Shown: positions 12,464-24,267, counted from the first letter of the stretch. The stretch is 64,000 bases of DNA from Enoplolaimus lenunculus (GCA_030248215.1 JASANG010001355.1:44805-108804), one strand, 5' to 3'. Numbers and translations: made by a program. Notes: generated from the sequence alone by a model not told the origin.

Positions 12464-12760
12464 ATTATCAGAGTACAACCAGAGTTGGATACTACTAGAG
12501 GTCAACAAAATTACTGCAGAGGTCGGTTTTCTGCCGGATTCGGAAGCAGACCACCGCATGTACTCCGTATATTATATAAACAGCGAGCAAGGCTTAATAT
12601 GTGTTGGCATAGCTTGACAAAGGTAAACCTGGTTTTCGCATTTTAATGGCGTAACCAGACCTAGCCACCAGGGGCCAACCAGAGGTAACAAAATACCGGA
12701 GCCGGTGGTCAATAAAACTTGCCGGAGGTTGAAGTGATGCTTAAAATGTTGTTTTCGGTA
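12464..12760. repeat. Decayed family B fragments downstream of NAA15
   Basis: CAGAGTACAACCAGAG near 12470 resembles the start of the element at 12984, and GAGGTCGG, TGCCGGATTCGG and ACCGGAGCCGGTGGTC follow. The pieces look like one or two broken family B copies. No clear target duplication is visible. Confidence 0.45.
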
Positions 12761-12963
12761 ATTTTAGCCAATATATGTAAGGTGTGCAAAATGTGGAATA
12801 GCGGAAATATTTAACGTCGAGAGTTTACCTTTTTACAGGGATAGAAATGTGTATTTGATAGGTCTGGAAGGTTTTCTATAGAAAATAATCTATTCAAATC
12901 AAATTCTTACTTTCAACTCATTAGTGCCACTGAAAACAGTTTCATACCAACAACGGTAACAAG

Positions 12964-13390
12964 TATAGATGGTCGCCGAATATCAGGGTACAACCTTTTA
13001 GGTCTACCTCTGGCAGAAAATCGGCCTCCGACCCCGGTAGAATTTTTGCCGGATTACGGCAGTTTCGGTAGCAAAATTTTTCAAAGTTTATCTGTTTGGC
13101 GCGGTTCGTCTGAAATTTCGCAGAAATAAGAAACCGAACAACTTATTAAAAGAACACATTGCAGATATTGGCTAAAATAAACTAATAAACCATCATTTTT
13201 ACTACCTAATTTCGCTTCACCTCCGGCAAGTTTCGTTGACCTCCGGCTCCGGAATATTTCACCTCCGATAATACCCTGCCGAATAAGTATCCGAAATGTA
13301 ATATCGGATATTTGAAATGCTATTGTGTAAAAATTTTCTGGATTAATTTGCAAGTTTCGCCACTATTAAAGTAGCTGAACTGACGAAAAC
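12964..13390. mobile_element. hAT-like family A remnant interrupted by a family B copy
   Basis: The sequence TATAGATGGTCGCCGAATAT at 12964 matches the left end of the intact family A element at 54514, and 13287-13390 (GAAATGCTATTGTG, GTAGCTGAACTG) matches the interior of that same element around 54615-54680. Between the two lies the family B insertion 12984-13278. Without the insertion the family A sequence reads continuously. The right end is missing. Confidence 0.65.
12984..13278. mobile_element. hAT-like MITE, family B, nested in family A
   Basis: It starts CAGGGTACAACC and ends ATAATACCCTG. CCGAATAT (12976-12983) and CCGAATAA (13279-13286) flank it as an 8-bp duplication with one mismatch. 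Inside are GACCTCCGG and GGTCTACCTC repeats near the ends. No ORF of note. Confidence 0.7.
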
Positions 13391-13790
13391 AAGTTCTGTA
13401 TTCAAATTTCAGTCACAATATTGAACTCAATTTTATACGATTTTTGTGAGTGGGTGTGGTTTTTTCGGTTTCTATTGTTTGTAAAACTTGGATTTGTTTG
13501 ACTTTGGTCTTTTGTCCAATAATAGTTACTTCCAGAAAAGTTTTTATGATTCGGTATCACACTGAAAACATTTTTTTACATCTTGTTGGATACGTCACAA
13601 GGTCGAGCCTACGGTGGTCCTTGAGTGAAAAGTAGTTTAGTGTTCGAATACTTCGTCGTTTGAGTTTGAAATAAATTACATACTTATTAATATGGCGCTG
13701 TACTTTTGATAACGTACGTATATTAATCGTACGGCACTGTACCGCAAAGCACATGAATTTCTACACAAAATGTTTTAACTTGCGGGGCCC

Positions 13791-14155
13791 ATGTATAGAA
13801 CACTGGCTTCAAAAATGTTGAAAGAACGAAATCAAATATTGGCGAAAACGTGCAACACAGTTTACGAAAGAGTGTATGAAAACTGGAGACTATCGACGGT
13901 CGGTTACAGTATGATGAACAATTATAGGCGTACCTACAACAATGTGAAACAATGATTAGCACTGTTGAAAATATTGAAAAAATGTGGTTTTCAAAACGCA
14001 ATGTGCAAATTATCACTGAAATATTTAACGTTTTAAGGAGCACAAAATTGATAGCAGTATGTTTATTCGAGCGTAACAACAAAGTGCCCAGTCACGCCGA
14101 TCATTTTTTGCGAAACATACTGAAAATTGACATACCGGTGGAAGCTACAAACTAA
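13791..14155 (+). pseudogene. Two overlapping ORFs, possibly one frameshifted gene of unknown function
   Basis: An ORF of 54 codons starts at ATG 13791 and stops at TGA 13953-13955. A second, 67 codons, starts at ATG 13952 in another frame (overlap ATGA) and ends at TAA 14155. Both have a protein-like, Lys/Asn/Tyr-rich composition (ILAKTCNTVYERVYENWR; TEIFNVLRSTKLIAVCLFE) and together read as one soluble helical protein broken by a single-base shift. I do not recognise the family. The bases at 13786-13806 resemble the terminal repeat of the GGCCCATGTA MITE family, so the first ATG may belong to a repeat. Low confidence. Confidence 0.25.
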
Positions 14156-14209
14156 GCACATGTTATAGACCAAACAAATGGTGTGGAAATTATTCGTATG
14201 AGTGGCGGT

Positions 14210-14636
14210 GAGGGTGCAACCGGAAATCCGTTTCCAATAATTACATCGGTATTTTTCACTATCCAGTTCCTCTAAAACATCCGGTATTTTTTCACCGGAA
14301 TTTTCTGGTATTTTCGATGTTAAAATTTTTTCTCATTTAAACATTTAAGAAAAATAGACATATTATTCAAACTTATTTTTCTAAAATTCTCTGAGCGTGT
14401 ATTTCGAAAGTTTTCAATTTGTGCCATACTCCATACTTTGTCATGCATTTCAGATACTGCATTATGATTCAGGATTCTGTCATCCTAAATGGTGTGTTTA
14501 CACCAGTAAAAGCGATAAAATAGCGTTAAATATGAATTTTTCGGTAACAAGTCTTTTTTGTTTTCCGGTTGCGGCACCGGTTCCGGTATGTTTTGACTTT
14601 CCGGTTCCGGTATTTTAAAATTCAGGTTGCGCCCTG
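14210..14636. mobile_element. hAT-like MITE, family B, with exact 8-bp target duplication
   Basis: GTGGCGGT occurs on both sides (14202-14209 and 14637-14644). The element runs from GAGGGTGCAACCGG to CAGGTTGCGCCCTG, with CCGGAATTTTC and CCGGTTCCGG repeats near the ends and an AT-rich centre. It has no transposase. This is the best-preserved duplication among the family B copies in the window. Confidence 0.85.
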
Positions 14637-14744
14637 GTGGCGGTACACTTCAAAGAAGCAATTGGGTTTCAAAACCTGTCCTTAAGGCAGTGGTGGTTGT
14701 TTATCGCAATAGCATTAGCACTAGTTGAAAGCTAAAAACAGTTG

Positions 14745-15472
14745 ATGGGTCATTCACGTAATACTATCTACGCTACTGTAAAAAAGTACCCACATGGAAG
14801 TCCCTAAGCTCCTAATAGCAGTGTTCATAAATTATATATCCAAAAGTCACCCACATCATGGGCACACCCACCTCACAACTGGCCGACCCTCTGAACCGCG
14901 TATACTTTGTCACAAAATTGCACATATACATGCACATTGTCATGGGTCACCCACGTTATGCTGTCTACGCTGCTGTAAAAACATTGTCCACCCACTTGTT
15001 TGCAATTTCGGTACAAAATACTTTTTTGGGATATTTTGACATTCCAGAGGGCATGCATAGTTAGTCTGTTATGGCTGTAGTCGCTTCGGACGAGGTTGGG
15101 ACAATGTGGGCACTGTTTGGACACGTGTCTGAGAATATTAGTTCCTTCGTACAGACTCAGTATAATCACTCAACAGAGTCCCTTCGGACAGACTTTGTGT
15201 TACACAGTAAGCGAATGTCCTTCTAACAGACTCCGGAAAAACGCTCTCTTTTGTGTAACGTGTGTAACGTATTGACAAAGTGGCATCTGTATGTGCGATA
15301 GTGTGAAAAAGTATACGCCGTTCAAACCGACTCTCTGTTGTCAGCCGGGTGTACACAGAGTGTGGGTGACTTTTAGATATACAATTTTAAAACACTGCAA
15401 TTAGGATCTTAGGGACTCGCATGTGGAAACAATTTTTGCAGTAGCGTAGACAGTATAACGTGGATGACCCAT
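14745..15472. mobile_element. Long-TIR element, CATCCA...TTATACTG family
   Basis: Terminal inverted repeats of about 115 bp: the left arm (ATGGGTCATTCACGTAATAC onward, through TCCCTAAG and AAAAGTCACCCACA) matches the reverse complement of 15358-15472 with scattered mismatches. A third copy of the terminal motif lies inside (14940-14985: CATGGGTCACCCACGTTATG). The middle (15070-15350) has degenerate ACAGACTC/GAGTC repeats. No transposase is visible. It probably folds back on itself; an older element may have been interrupted or partly duplicated. Confidence 0.75.
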
Positions 15473-15565
15473 AGCTGAATGCATTTAAAACATAGTAAAA
15501 TGGACCAAAAGTGACTAAACAAACTCAATTCTATTGACTTCCGTAATATTACACCTAGAATACCC

Positions 15566-16620
15566 AAATGCTCGCTTTACAAGATTTGGTAAGTTTTTCC
15601 GATCTTATTCAATTTATTACTGGACATCCAACTCCGCAAGTGAGTCTCTCGATCTAGAGCCTTCAGGTTCTGCACCCTCCGAGCTCTGGGCTTAACGGAC
15701 TGTGATTCCACAGATCGGTTCCGACGTTTCCAGGGTCAACCAGCCCTTTTTCGACTAAATCACAATCTACTGTGCATAAAACCATCTCACACCAGAGTCT
15801 GATGTCTCCCAGCTGTCAAAACAAAGTTTTCAAGACCTTCGAGGTGATGGACACATCCATTTCTCTACAGTGCTGACCTGAAAATATTTTTTTAAACCCG
15901 GAAGTTCTATTTTCATACTTTCTTTACATAAAATCGGTTATTTTTTTATATTCGATACTAAACGATCCGAGGGACGCAGAATTTCAGCGCATCGGGTCAT
16001 AAACCACAGATTTATGGATTTTATAAGCCGTAGCGAGGTGGCTGCCTGAGCGATCCAAGTATGTGACGCCCGGGTGTAGCATCTCGTTGGCATGAAGTTT
16101 TGTGGCTTCAAATTTTTGACCTAAGACTTCGAGGGGGGAGCGGAGGCGGTTGAAAAGGATAGGAAAAGTTGAATTGAGTTGGATTCGAGATTTTTTGGGC
16201 CTAGTGCAGTCTCTGCCGGCCGTTGTTGGATTCGGATGGCGCTGTGAAAATGGCTGGAAATATAAATTGTTGAATATTTGGATTTTGAGCGAAAAATTGG
16301 CGGCATAGATGGTTTTGACTGTTAGTGTTTGTCGGCAAGTTTTCAGTATTTATCTGTGTCGTTTCGATAACGTGTTAATTCTATGATGTTTGAACTCTCT
16401 AACGGTTGTTTTCAAAATATTGCAGATGTTTGGGTTAAATATTTTGCAAGATGAATCATTAGAGGAGCGGAGTCCAGTTCGAATAACGGTATGTGGATTT
16501 AGGTTTTGTATTTTCGACGGCAAATTGTTGGCGTTTTTCGTTCGAAAGTTGAGTCTCGAGTCTCAATTTGGATTTTCGTTGAATATAACGATTACTAGCT
16601 AGTCGTTTAGGGTTGTTAAA
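15566..16620. other. Unassigned region with coding-like fragments
   Basis: Several short stretches look coding but I could not join them into one gene: ATG 15568 opens a frame ending near a GTGAGT donor at about 15642; a Ser/Thr-rich frame runs from about 15713 to 15872 after a CACAG; and an AG-bounded 61-base stretch 16429-16489 (MFGLNILQDESLEERSPVRI) ends at GTATGT. The frames of the first two do not agree in phase across the apparent intron. They may be exons of a gene with missing parts, a decayed retroelement, or chance. Confidence 0.25.
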
Positions 16621-16753
16621 ATGGCTTTTTCAATATGCTTGATTTTGATTTGTTCTATTGGGTAATTCTGTGTGGTTTGATTTTCGGTTTTGTTCGGCTG
16701 TGTTTTTGAAAATTCTGAATAACGAACGTGAATATTGAATTTACTTCCATGCC

Positions 16754-17043
16754 TAGTTTACCGGTTGGAAAAGTTTCCCGATTTGATTGCATTTATGGGT
16801 GGTTCTCGCTTTGAGGAGATAGCGCTCGCACCGGGTGGGCCGGTACGAGTATGTTGCTGGCTTCTCCGGTGCGGGTTGCTCGAAAATTTTTGAATTTGCA
16901 AGTCAAACACGCTGATGCTGCTTGGCAGAAAATTTGCAAACGCGAGGTGGAATTGGGTTCGAGTCCGGTCCAGTCCAGTTCGACTTTACCGGGTTTCAAA
17001 TCAATTGCATTCAGACCTAACTTAACTGGAATAAAAGTAATAT
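16754..17043 (+). other. Two coding-like frames, unassigned
   Basis: A plus-strand frame at 16762-16848 reads YRLEKFPDLIAFMGGSRFEE and on to GGPVR before a GTATGT. A second frame from 16851 reads LLASPVRVARKFLNLQVKHA and on through GFKSIAFRPNLTGI to a GTAATA near 17037. Composition is protein-like and richer in GC than the surroundings, but I recognise no family and cannot prove splicing between them. Confidence 0.2.
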
Positions 17044-17095
17044 TTAATTTTATGGAAATTTAAATCCAGTTTGCGATTGAAATTTAAACTAAGCC

Positions 17096-17293
17096 GATGG
17101 TGTCGACAGAGAGGAGCAACGAAACACGACCCCGCCCGGAACTAAAGACGCAAAAGAGATACAAGAGACTTTGCCAGTGTTACCTGAAACCGCGAAGCGC
17201 CTTAACCCATTGGCGGCGGAGTTCACGCCTGCAACACCTGATGCCTGCCAATGGGCAAAAACCCCACTGGCGCGCGCCGAAATCGAGGCTTGA
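17096..17293 (+). CDS. Short ORF with PAM2-type PABP-binding motif, possible terminal exon
   Basis: The frame is open for 65 codons from 17096 to TGA 17291-17293 and is markedly more GC-rich than its surroundings. It encodes an acidic, Pro/Thr/Ala-rich peptide containing ETAKRLNPLAAEFTPATP (motif core at 17201-17230). This fits the PAM2 consensus L-N-x-x-A-x-E-F-x-P, which binds the MLLE domain of poly(A)-binding protein. An in-frame TAA lies just upstream, so if real this is a terminal exon; an AG at 17092-17093 could be its acceptor. Candidate upstream exons lie at 15.6-17.0 kb but are unproven. PAM2-like motifs also occur in some mobile-element proteins, so a retroelement fragment is an alternative. 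Confidence 0.35.
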   Translation, partial: DGVDREEQRNTTPPGTKDAKEIQETLPVLPETAKRLNPLAAEFTPATPDACQWAKTPLARAEIEA

Positions 17294-17403
17294 AAAACCA
17301 AGCATGATGAAGCCGTTACACAGGAAAACTTCGGGCTAAGATGTAAACATAGGTTTAGATTTAGTTTAGACTGTATAAACTGTAACATGTACCAGCGATG
17401 CAT

Positions 17404-17678
17404 AATGAAACATCCCCGTTATACTGCACGCACTACTGCAAAAAATGTTTGGGTCTGAGTAAGGCCCGACGTCGTTTTAACACACTATTACGAGACCACT
17501 ATAGAGTCCGGTAGTCCCTAACGAGGACGTAAAGACATATTGCACTGTGTTCATATAGCATCCCAAATAAACATACACTTATTTATATTGCTCAATTCGT
17601 TACCTTTTCTTATGTCCCGACTCCTTTTGGACAAATTTTTACATTAGCGCGCGCATTATAAGGTGGATGACACATAAT
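17404..17678. mobile_element. Short TIR element, CATCCA...TTATACTG family
   Basis: The left end CATCCCCGTTATACTGCACG with CACTACTGCAAAAAATG inverts to the right end around 17640-17675 (ACATTAGCGCGCGCATTATA, GGTGGATGACAC). The layout matches the termini at 14745, 25508 and 27112 although the sequence differs. About 275 bp, no coding capacity. Confidence 0.55.
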
Positions 17679-17679
17679 A

Positions 17680-20577
17680 TATTTCAATTCTATTCAATAA
17701 ATTCTGGTGTCCAGTTTCATAAGTGGCATAAGGCCACGATTTTCAGGGAGGCTTTTCCTAAAGTACCGTTTCAGGTATGATTAGAGATTGCTGTTTTCCC
17801 CCGTTGTTTTTCTTCTGTATTGTTAATTTAGCTACAGCTATTTCAGCCGGACAGGATTGTTTTTGTTAAATCTAAGCCGGTGGAGTTCGATCCATGGTAA
17901 AGGAAACCGCGTAGATTTCTGTTATTCTGATGTATGTCCAGAAACACTGTTGTTTGTAAATATTACACAATTTCTAAGATATTCTTTCACTTTTTTTTGG
18001 GCCGTTTGTATTTTTGATCACTATGCATTCAAAACTTATTCAGTCCAAGAAGCGGATGGTGAGGGTCCCCCATTTTCTTTTTCACCTTTTGCCCAATACC
18101 TTCTTACCAAACATTTATATTACCCGCACTACAAGAGTTTTCCTGCCCACCGGCTGGTTGAGGTAATGGCCCGCCACGGTGGTCAGAAGTTGTAACGAGG
18201 AACAGGAATGCGCGATGGTAAGAGCCCCTTGTCCCGATTTCTTTTTGTTTGACTTTTAATCCGTATTTAGCGTGATAGCAGGCCGGGTAGCCGCCTATGG
18301 AATTCGGTGAAGTTATATTTCGGGATCCGGTAGAAATAGCTGCGCTAGAAGTACGAGTACAATGCTAGCATGGGATAGTTAACCTTATCCAGAACACTGA
18401 TGAGCGGTGTGGCATATCTAGACCCTGTAACCAACTTTGATCCAACATAAGGGGTACCCGCCAAGGATGGGTGGCAAGCAAAGACTTTAGTCTAGGGTAA
18501 CCAACCTTATAATATTCTCCTTTAACAGTTTTTCAGCAATATTTGATGGTGTTGGTAATTCTGAAATAACATTACCGCTTTCAACTATGGTATTTCAAAG
18601 GTTCTGTTTAAGATTTTTGATTGGTTTGCATGCAAATTTTGGACTAGCCGTTTAGTGGTCAGTATTTGAATAAAAGTGTGTTGCGGACAACCCGCCACGT
18701 CTCTTTCTACACTAGTTTTGACGTTACCCACAATGCTGATTAAACATTGTCGATTAAGAAAATAACATTCTCATAGGGGAAACAAAACATAACACTAGGG
18801 AAGATAAATATCATTAAAATTTCAAATTTTTGACTGTTTACTACGTTAAACTTGATGCAATAAACCAGCAAATGGGTTACTAATGTTTGAAAGGTGTTTC
18901 TAATAGTTTTAAATAATCTATTTCTGACGTTGTTTTAAACTTAGGTAATCAGTGAGCACCTACTTTATGCACGATCGCGCGTGGGGAGTATCAGATACCA
19001 TTCGAATAAAGGGTTACAAAATATATGCATATTTGCTGATTTTGATTATTACTGTGTATAATTGTCGTGCTTAATTACTACAGTTTGAAAACGGTTGTGC
19101 ATATCAAATGTATCCATACAGCTTTTGTATAACGGAGTTTTGCTTTGACTGGAAAAATTTCTAAGGTTTCGTTAATAACCTATTATTTGCGCTTTACGGC
19201 CATAACAGGTTGTATTGAAGGATTGAATGTAAGCGTAGCAGGAACGACATGCCCGTAGTTCTTTCAGGCTTCTAAAACTCGGCGACGAGGTTTTTTCAGT
19301 CAAACTTTATATCCATTTTACGGTTAGTAAAAGAATTTTACTGTTTTTTGGCAGAATGGATATATACCTGTTCTAACGACGGTGTCGTAACCAGTCGTGA
19401 ATGTTTGTTTTTTTCACATGACTTCTCCGGTATTAATTTTTTGGTTACCGGAGTTTTACCTGGCTGATGGTGATATAGCAGCGAACTATTCTATTTCACA
19501 AAATGTTTAGCAAAAACTGAAATTTTTAAAATTTATTTGGCTTTTATAGTATTATTTTCGTGTATAAACGATGTTTAAAAATTTTCGAAGAATACTTGTG
19601 AAAAATAATTTTTCGCATTTCCTGCAACAGTGTGCGGGATACAATGCTCCACGGTGATAACTAAATTCAAAATGAAATGAATGATTTTTCAAATATCGTT
19701 ATACTCGAAAAAAGGAACGGTCATACAATTCTGTCCGTCGTGACCGATGTCGATAAATTTGGGGTGTCGATAAAAAGGGTGCGTTTGGCAGCTTCAGGGC
19801 GCAATCCATGAATCGCGTATTTTTGTAAGCACGCAGGTGGCCATGGGCATACCAAAAGGGGGGGCGGGGGCCCCCAATCGGAATCAGTACCTGCCTCATA
19901 ATGTACGTGAGGTACAAAAATTACGTACGGTTTCTCGCTCCCTTCGCTCGCGATGTTTTTCACTGACAATTTTCAAAATTGTAACCTGTGACTTGTTCAA
20001 AGGTAGACATACAAGTTAAATTCCTTAACCTAACCAGCTCAAAACTAAAGATAGTAATAAAAATTGTACAAAGCTTCACTACATCGCCCCTAGACCAGGG
20101 GTGGTTTGGTATGGCGGTTCAGACCCCGCGCTACATGAATATAAAAATGTTTAGACTGTTACAGAAGGATTAACAATGTATAGCTCCTCTCCCGTTTCGC
20201 TCGCGAATTCTTCAAAGTTCTGCTTAAGTTCTATCTTTGAGCCTTTGGCCACTCTGTTTCAACTCCTAGATCCTAAAAATATTTCATATTATACAAACAT
20301 TTCCCCACAGACTTCAAACTGAACTTCTATAATAAAGTAAAAGACAGTAGTGTCTAGCTTTTCGCTCCGCTCATGGTTTTTTCTCACGTGGCAAACAATT
20401 CAGACCAACGTTATAAATCCCACGAAAAAATTGAGATCCGTACTGCTAAAGGATTCCAAGTTTGCTTTAGCGGAAAACGGCGCAAGCCTGAGGATGCGGC
20501 CCCTCCAATCAAAATTTCTCGGTACGTTACTGCATGTGGCATTGATATGGTTTATTTTAAATTGTGCATTTAAAAGT
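17680..20577. other. Gene-poor stretch
   Basis: I see no gene. One 112-codon plus-strand frame (17857-18195) has no recognisable domain. A G/C-run at 19856-19875 and TCGCTCGCG-type motifs near 19935-19950, 20205 and 20360 suggest decayed repeats. Confidence 0.4.
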
Positions 20578-20675
20578 AGACCCATGTAAAGATCAGGGGC
20601 GGAATGTTTTTCTGTTGCACTAGAATAGAATAAGCTTAAATTTTAGACTAGTTCGCTCATGTTCTTTACATTGGC
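20578..20675. mobile_element. Family D MITE fragment (GGCCCATGTA ends)
   Basis: GACCCATGTAAAGATCAGGG, the AATAGAATAAGCTTAAA motif and TTTAGACTA match the left half of the complete copy at 34171-34383. It ends near TTTACATTGGCC (20668-20679), giving a short copy that lacks the TTAGGC-like core. Confidence 0.6.
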
Positions 20676-20679
20676 CGTA

Positions 20680-23000
20680 TATGCATTCAAAAGTGCTTGT
20701 CTAATAAGTTAAACTTTATTAAATATAAAAATAATTGCTGGAAAACTTGCACATTTTTACTCTGAAACAGTTATGAAGATTAGCAGTTTAAAACTGTTTT
20801 GTTCTTTAAACCGTGAAAAATATTTCTAACACTACAATTACTAGTATCATTACCTAAAATAATTTTAAATGCTGCTTACCCAGGCGTAAAAAATATTTGA
20901 AACTAAAACATGTGAAGTGAAGCATAACATAGAGATCCTAATGAGCCTATTAATCAGGTTTACAGGACTGAAGTTTTAACTATAAAAAGACAGTTTTTGG
21001 AGCGCAGTAGGTATTTGTGTTCTAAAATTTTGCTGAGCTCATGCTGACCAGAATACTGTGTATTATAGAATGCACGTCGCTTGATTATCTACAACACTTG
21101 CTTCAAAGTGTGAAATCTTGTTCTACCCTGTGTTCAATTGAATTATTCGGACGACAGAGCGCTCACACTTAAACCAGCGCGTGAACAGAGTTAACTGTAA
21201 GTGATTAAAGTTAGATTGTAGATTTTATAACAGAATTTATATACTCTTAACTGCCTTATGGGCGCTTTACTACTTCATTCGTTTACCAACTAATTTAAAT
21301 AGCTTGATATTTGCGATAGTCCTGAATGTTAGTTGTTCTCTGCTAGAAAAAGTTGGCCAGCTTATTGCCAAAAGTAGTATATCAAGTAACGGGTGTTTTG
21401 TTTGGATAACCCTGTTGAAAACTTTAAAGGTAAATTTTGTATTGAACAGTAAACATGATTTTCATTTTCGGACTCCTGGTCTACAACCCGAATTTCAACA
21501 AAGTGTGATTTGTCTGATTACTATAGTTTGAAGAAAGAATTATTTTCTGTTGTGTGTTAGAAAATATTTTGCATGATTGAAAAGATCTACAAATTAATAA
21601 TATAAACTTATACATAGAATAAATGCCCCTGGTAGTGAGCTTAACAATTACAAAAATTTGAAACACTTTTGGGTTACAAACCAGTGAGTCTGTGTTGAGA
21701 TGCAGGTGGATTTGCCGTGTAATGCTGCCTTGATAACTTGCCGGCACCAATCCCGGTTGAGGAGTACAAACACTTTACTTCCTCGTTCTGCCCACATGAG
21801 GCCACTTCCGCATTAGTAGTTTTGCATTCCGTCCACAAGAGGTCACTTCCGCATTATTACATCTGCATTCCCAGGTGATTGAGTACATCCGCATTTCGAC
21901 GTCATTAATCATTACTCCTGGAAGTGACGTCATCTGATAGTGTCGTTTACCACCTTTCGAAACGGTTGGGTAAACCCCGGGTTTTCTATCTAGCATCAAT
22001 GATTAAAGCAGTTGCATAATAAACGATTTTTAATTGTATGTTTGCGCTCAAAACAATAATCGTATTTAAATACATAAATAAATAAAATTTTGCATTAAAG
22101 TGCCTTTGGCTGGCTCGGTCTGAACGAATTCAAGCGTTATTGTCCTGAAAAACCCACCAAATAGAGCAACAATTTCTACTCTCGCTGTGAGACCCAGTAC
22201 GTTGTTGGGTTTTTCATTCGCTGGCAAATGAAGCACGAACAAGAGGCCCTTGATTTAGGCTGAGATTTACTTTCGCAGGTCGGTATAGCCGTGTCTATTG
22301 CATTGTTGCTACTCGCTAGTATTTTAGTCAAAAAACTAAAATTGTTACTCGCCCAACAAGCAATACCTACCATCAAGGGTGGATCCAGAGGGAAAGTGCG
22401 GTAAAGGCGCCAGATCCCTCTCTGATCAGAACACTTTTCATGGAAAAATGTTAAGTCCATGTCTTACTAATTTATACTTCTTGGCAAGTATAATGCGTTT
22501 GGTTCTTGTTTAGGTCGCTTTCTGTTATTTGTTCTACACGGCAAAGATTCAACCAAAGGTTTCTATCGGTTAAAGTTGTTTTCGGTTTTGACATGTTTTT
22601 AATGCGGAGAAGCAAATTTTCCTCACACCAATATTTTTACTGTGAAATGAATTTAGAAACTGGATTAATTTTTTTATCCTTCATTATATTCGTCAGTAGC
22701 AAATGGACTTCGACTGATCTTATCGATTAACTAGTCGATTCTTAAAAATCTGTAGCAGTGGGAGATTGAAACACTTTACAATTTTTATTTCCGTTCGTAA
22801 CCTTTGTTCAAAACCGTAGACGGAAAATGGCTTTTCTATAAATTGTGACATGGCGGTCATAAGATAAAATTAGATGACACATAAAGTGTAAAACATGCGT
22901 TAGCGTTATACTGCTGTCAGGAATGCCATTTTCTTGTTTTAAAATTTAACGCAAACAAAATAAATTTGACACCAACAATAACGTCAATATTTATGGAAAC
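20680..23000. other. Gene-poor stretch upstream of the piggyBac element
   Basis: No exon is recognised. At 21770-21940 a degenerate unit built on CCACTTCCGCATTA and GTCACTTCCGCATT repeats two to three times. At 22855-22920 there is a fragment (TAGATGACACATAAAG, GCGTTAGCGTTATACTG) resembling the CATCCA-type TIR family. Confidence 0.4.
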
Positions 23001-23119
23001 TTTTAATTTAACCATAAATATTGCAAGTACCGGGGCATTGATCATAGTTTGAGTTTTGACAAGAATTGGAACGTTTTGTTCTTACACACGGTTTTGTATG
23101 GTGAGGTAAAGTCAGGGAA

Positions 23120-24267
23120 ATGTCAGGTTTGCATAAATTATCTTTGACTGAGGTCGTACGACGTGTATTAGAACCAAGTGATTCAGAGACAGAAGATGAC
23201 AAACCGGACGACAATAGTTCAAATGACGACTCAGAATCAGTTGAGTTAGGTCAATGCAGTAGTGAAGAGGCTGCTATTTATGAGCAAGATAGTGATGGTG
23301 AATTACAAAAACAATCGGACGCATCTAGTAGTGAGTTGAGCGATATGGACGAGACTTCTAGTGGAAGTAATGTGTTTTTGTCAGCGACGGGTGTTGAGTG
23401 GCATTCTACAACACCGCCTGTCCGTGTGTTAGCTAGAAATATAATTCGCTTTCGCGAAGGCACTGCAGTAAACCCTACAACAGAGTCACAAGCATTTTAT
23501 CTTTATATAAACGAGCCCATTTTACATACAATTCAGCGACTCACTAGTAGGCGACTGCGGGCGCGCAATTTTTCAACGCTACCAATGTGCGAGCTGAAAG
23601 CTTGGCTTGGGGTGGTAATCAGAGCTGGTGCAGATCGCGATAACATGTCTCCAGTGGCTTCACTATTCACCAAAAACGACAGCAGGCCCTTTTACCGCTG
23701 CGCGCTGTCAAAAAACAGAATGAAACAGTTGCTGGAAAATGTAACATTCGACAACAAACTGACTCGCCGGGAGCGTCAAAAAAGTGACAAAATGGCTGCT
23801 ATACGAGATGTTTGGGACCTATTTCAGTCCAACTTACGTCTTCATTATATACCGTCCGAATCACTTACAGTAGATGAACAGCTCTACGGGTATAGAGGAT
23901 ATGCACCGGGGCGAGCGTACATGCCGGCGAAACCTGCTAAGTACCGTTGCACAACGCATTCATTGTCATGAAACTGAACGGATATCAAAAGTCACGCAAT
24001 GTTTTCATGAAAAAAGTAGCCGAACAACTAGCGCAAGACAATATGACCAAACGTTACAGTAGTGAAAAAATTTACGCAAAATCAAAGGATTCATTTATGG
24101 CTTACGGGCTGCCTCAAAAGCGAAACGAACCTTCTACATCTGGTAAACCGACCAAATGTCAGGTCACAAGTTGTCGCAAATCTACGAGATTGAGCTGTTC
24201 GTCATGTGGAAAACGAGTGTGCAAGGACCACATGAATCGCACCATAACGTGCAACGACTGTGCTTAA
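23120..24267 (+). pseudogene. piggyBac-type transposase, internally deleted
   Basis: The first frame (23120-23971) has an acidic Ser/Asp-rich N-terminus (residues 1-80), then the piggyBac DDE fold: a segment with RLRARNFSTL and MCELKAWLGV, the variable stretch, and SLTVDEQLYGYRG, which carries the first catalytic Asp. It stops making sense after YMPAKPAKYRC. Then, in a different frame (from about 23950), the C-terminal part resumes as FIVMKLNGYQKSRNVFMKK and ends in a cysteine-rich zinc-binding tail of C-x4-C...C-x2-C type (CSSCGKRVCKDH) at TAA 24265-24267. The core with the second and third catalytic Asp is gone, so the protein is dead. The break is a single internal deletion with frame change, typical of non-autonomous derivatives. 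Confidence 0.85.

Noticed and set aside
17097-17339. 80-codon basic ORF overlapping the PAM2 frame
   Set aside because: Its Arg/Lys/His-rich composition looks like an off-frame reading of the acidic, Pro/Ala-rich frame that carries the PAM2 motif.
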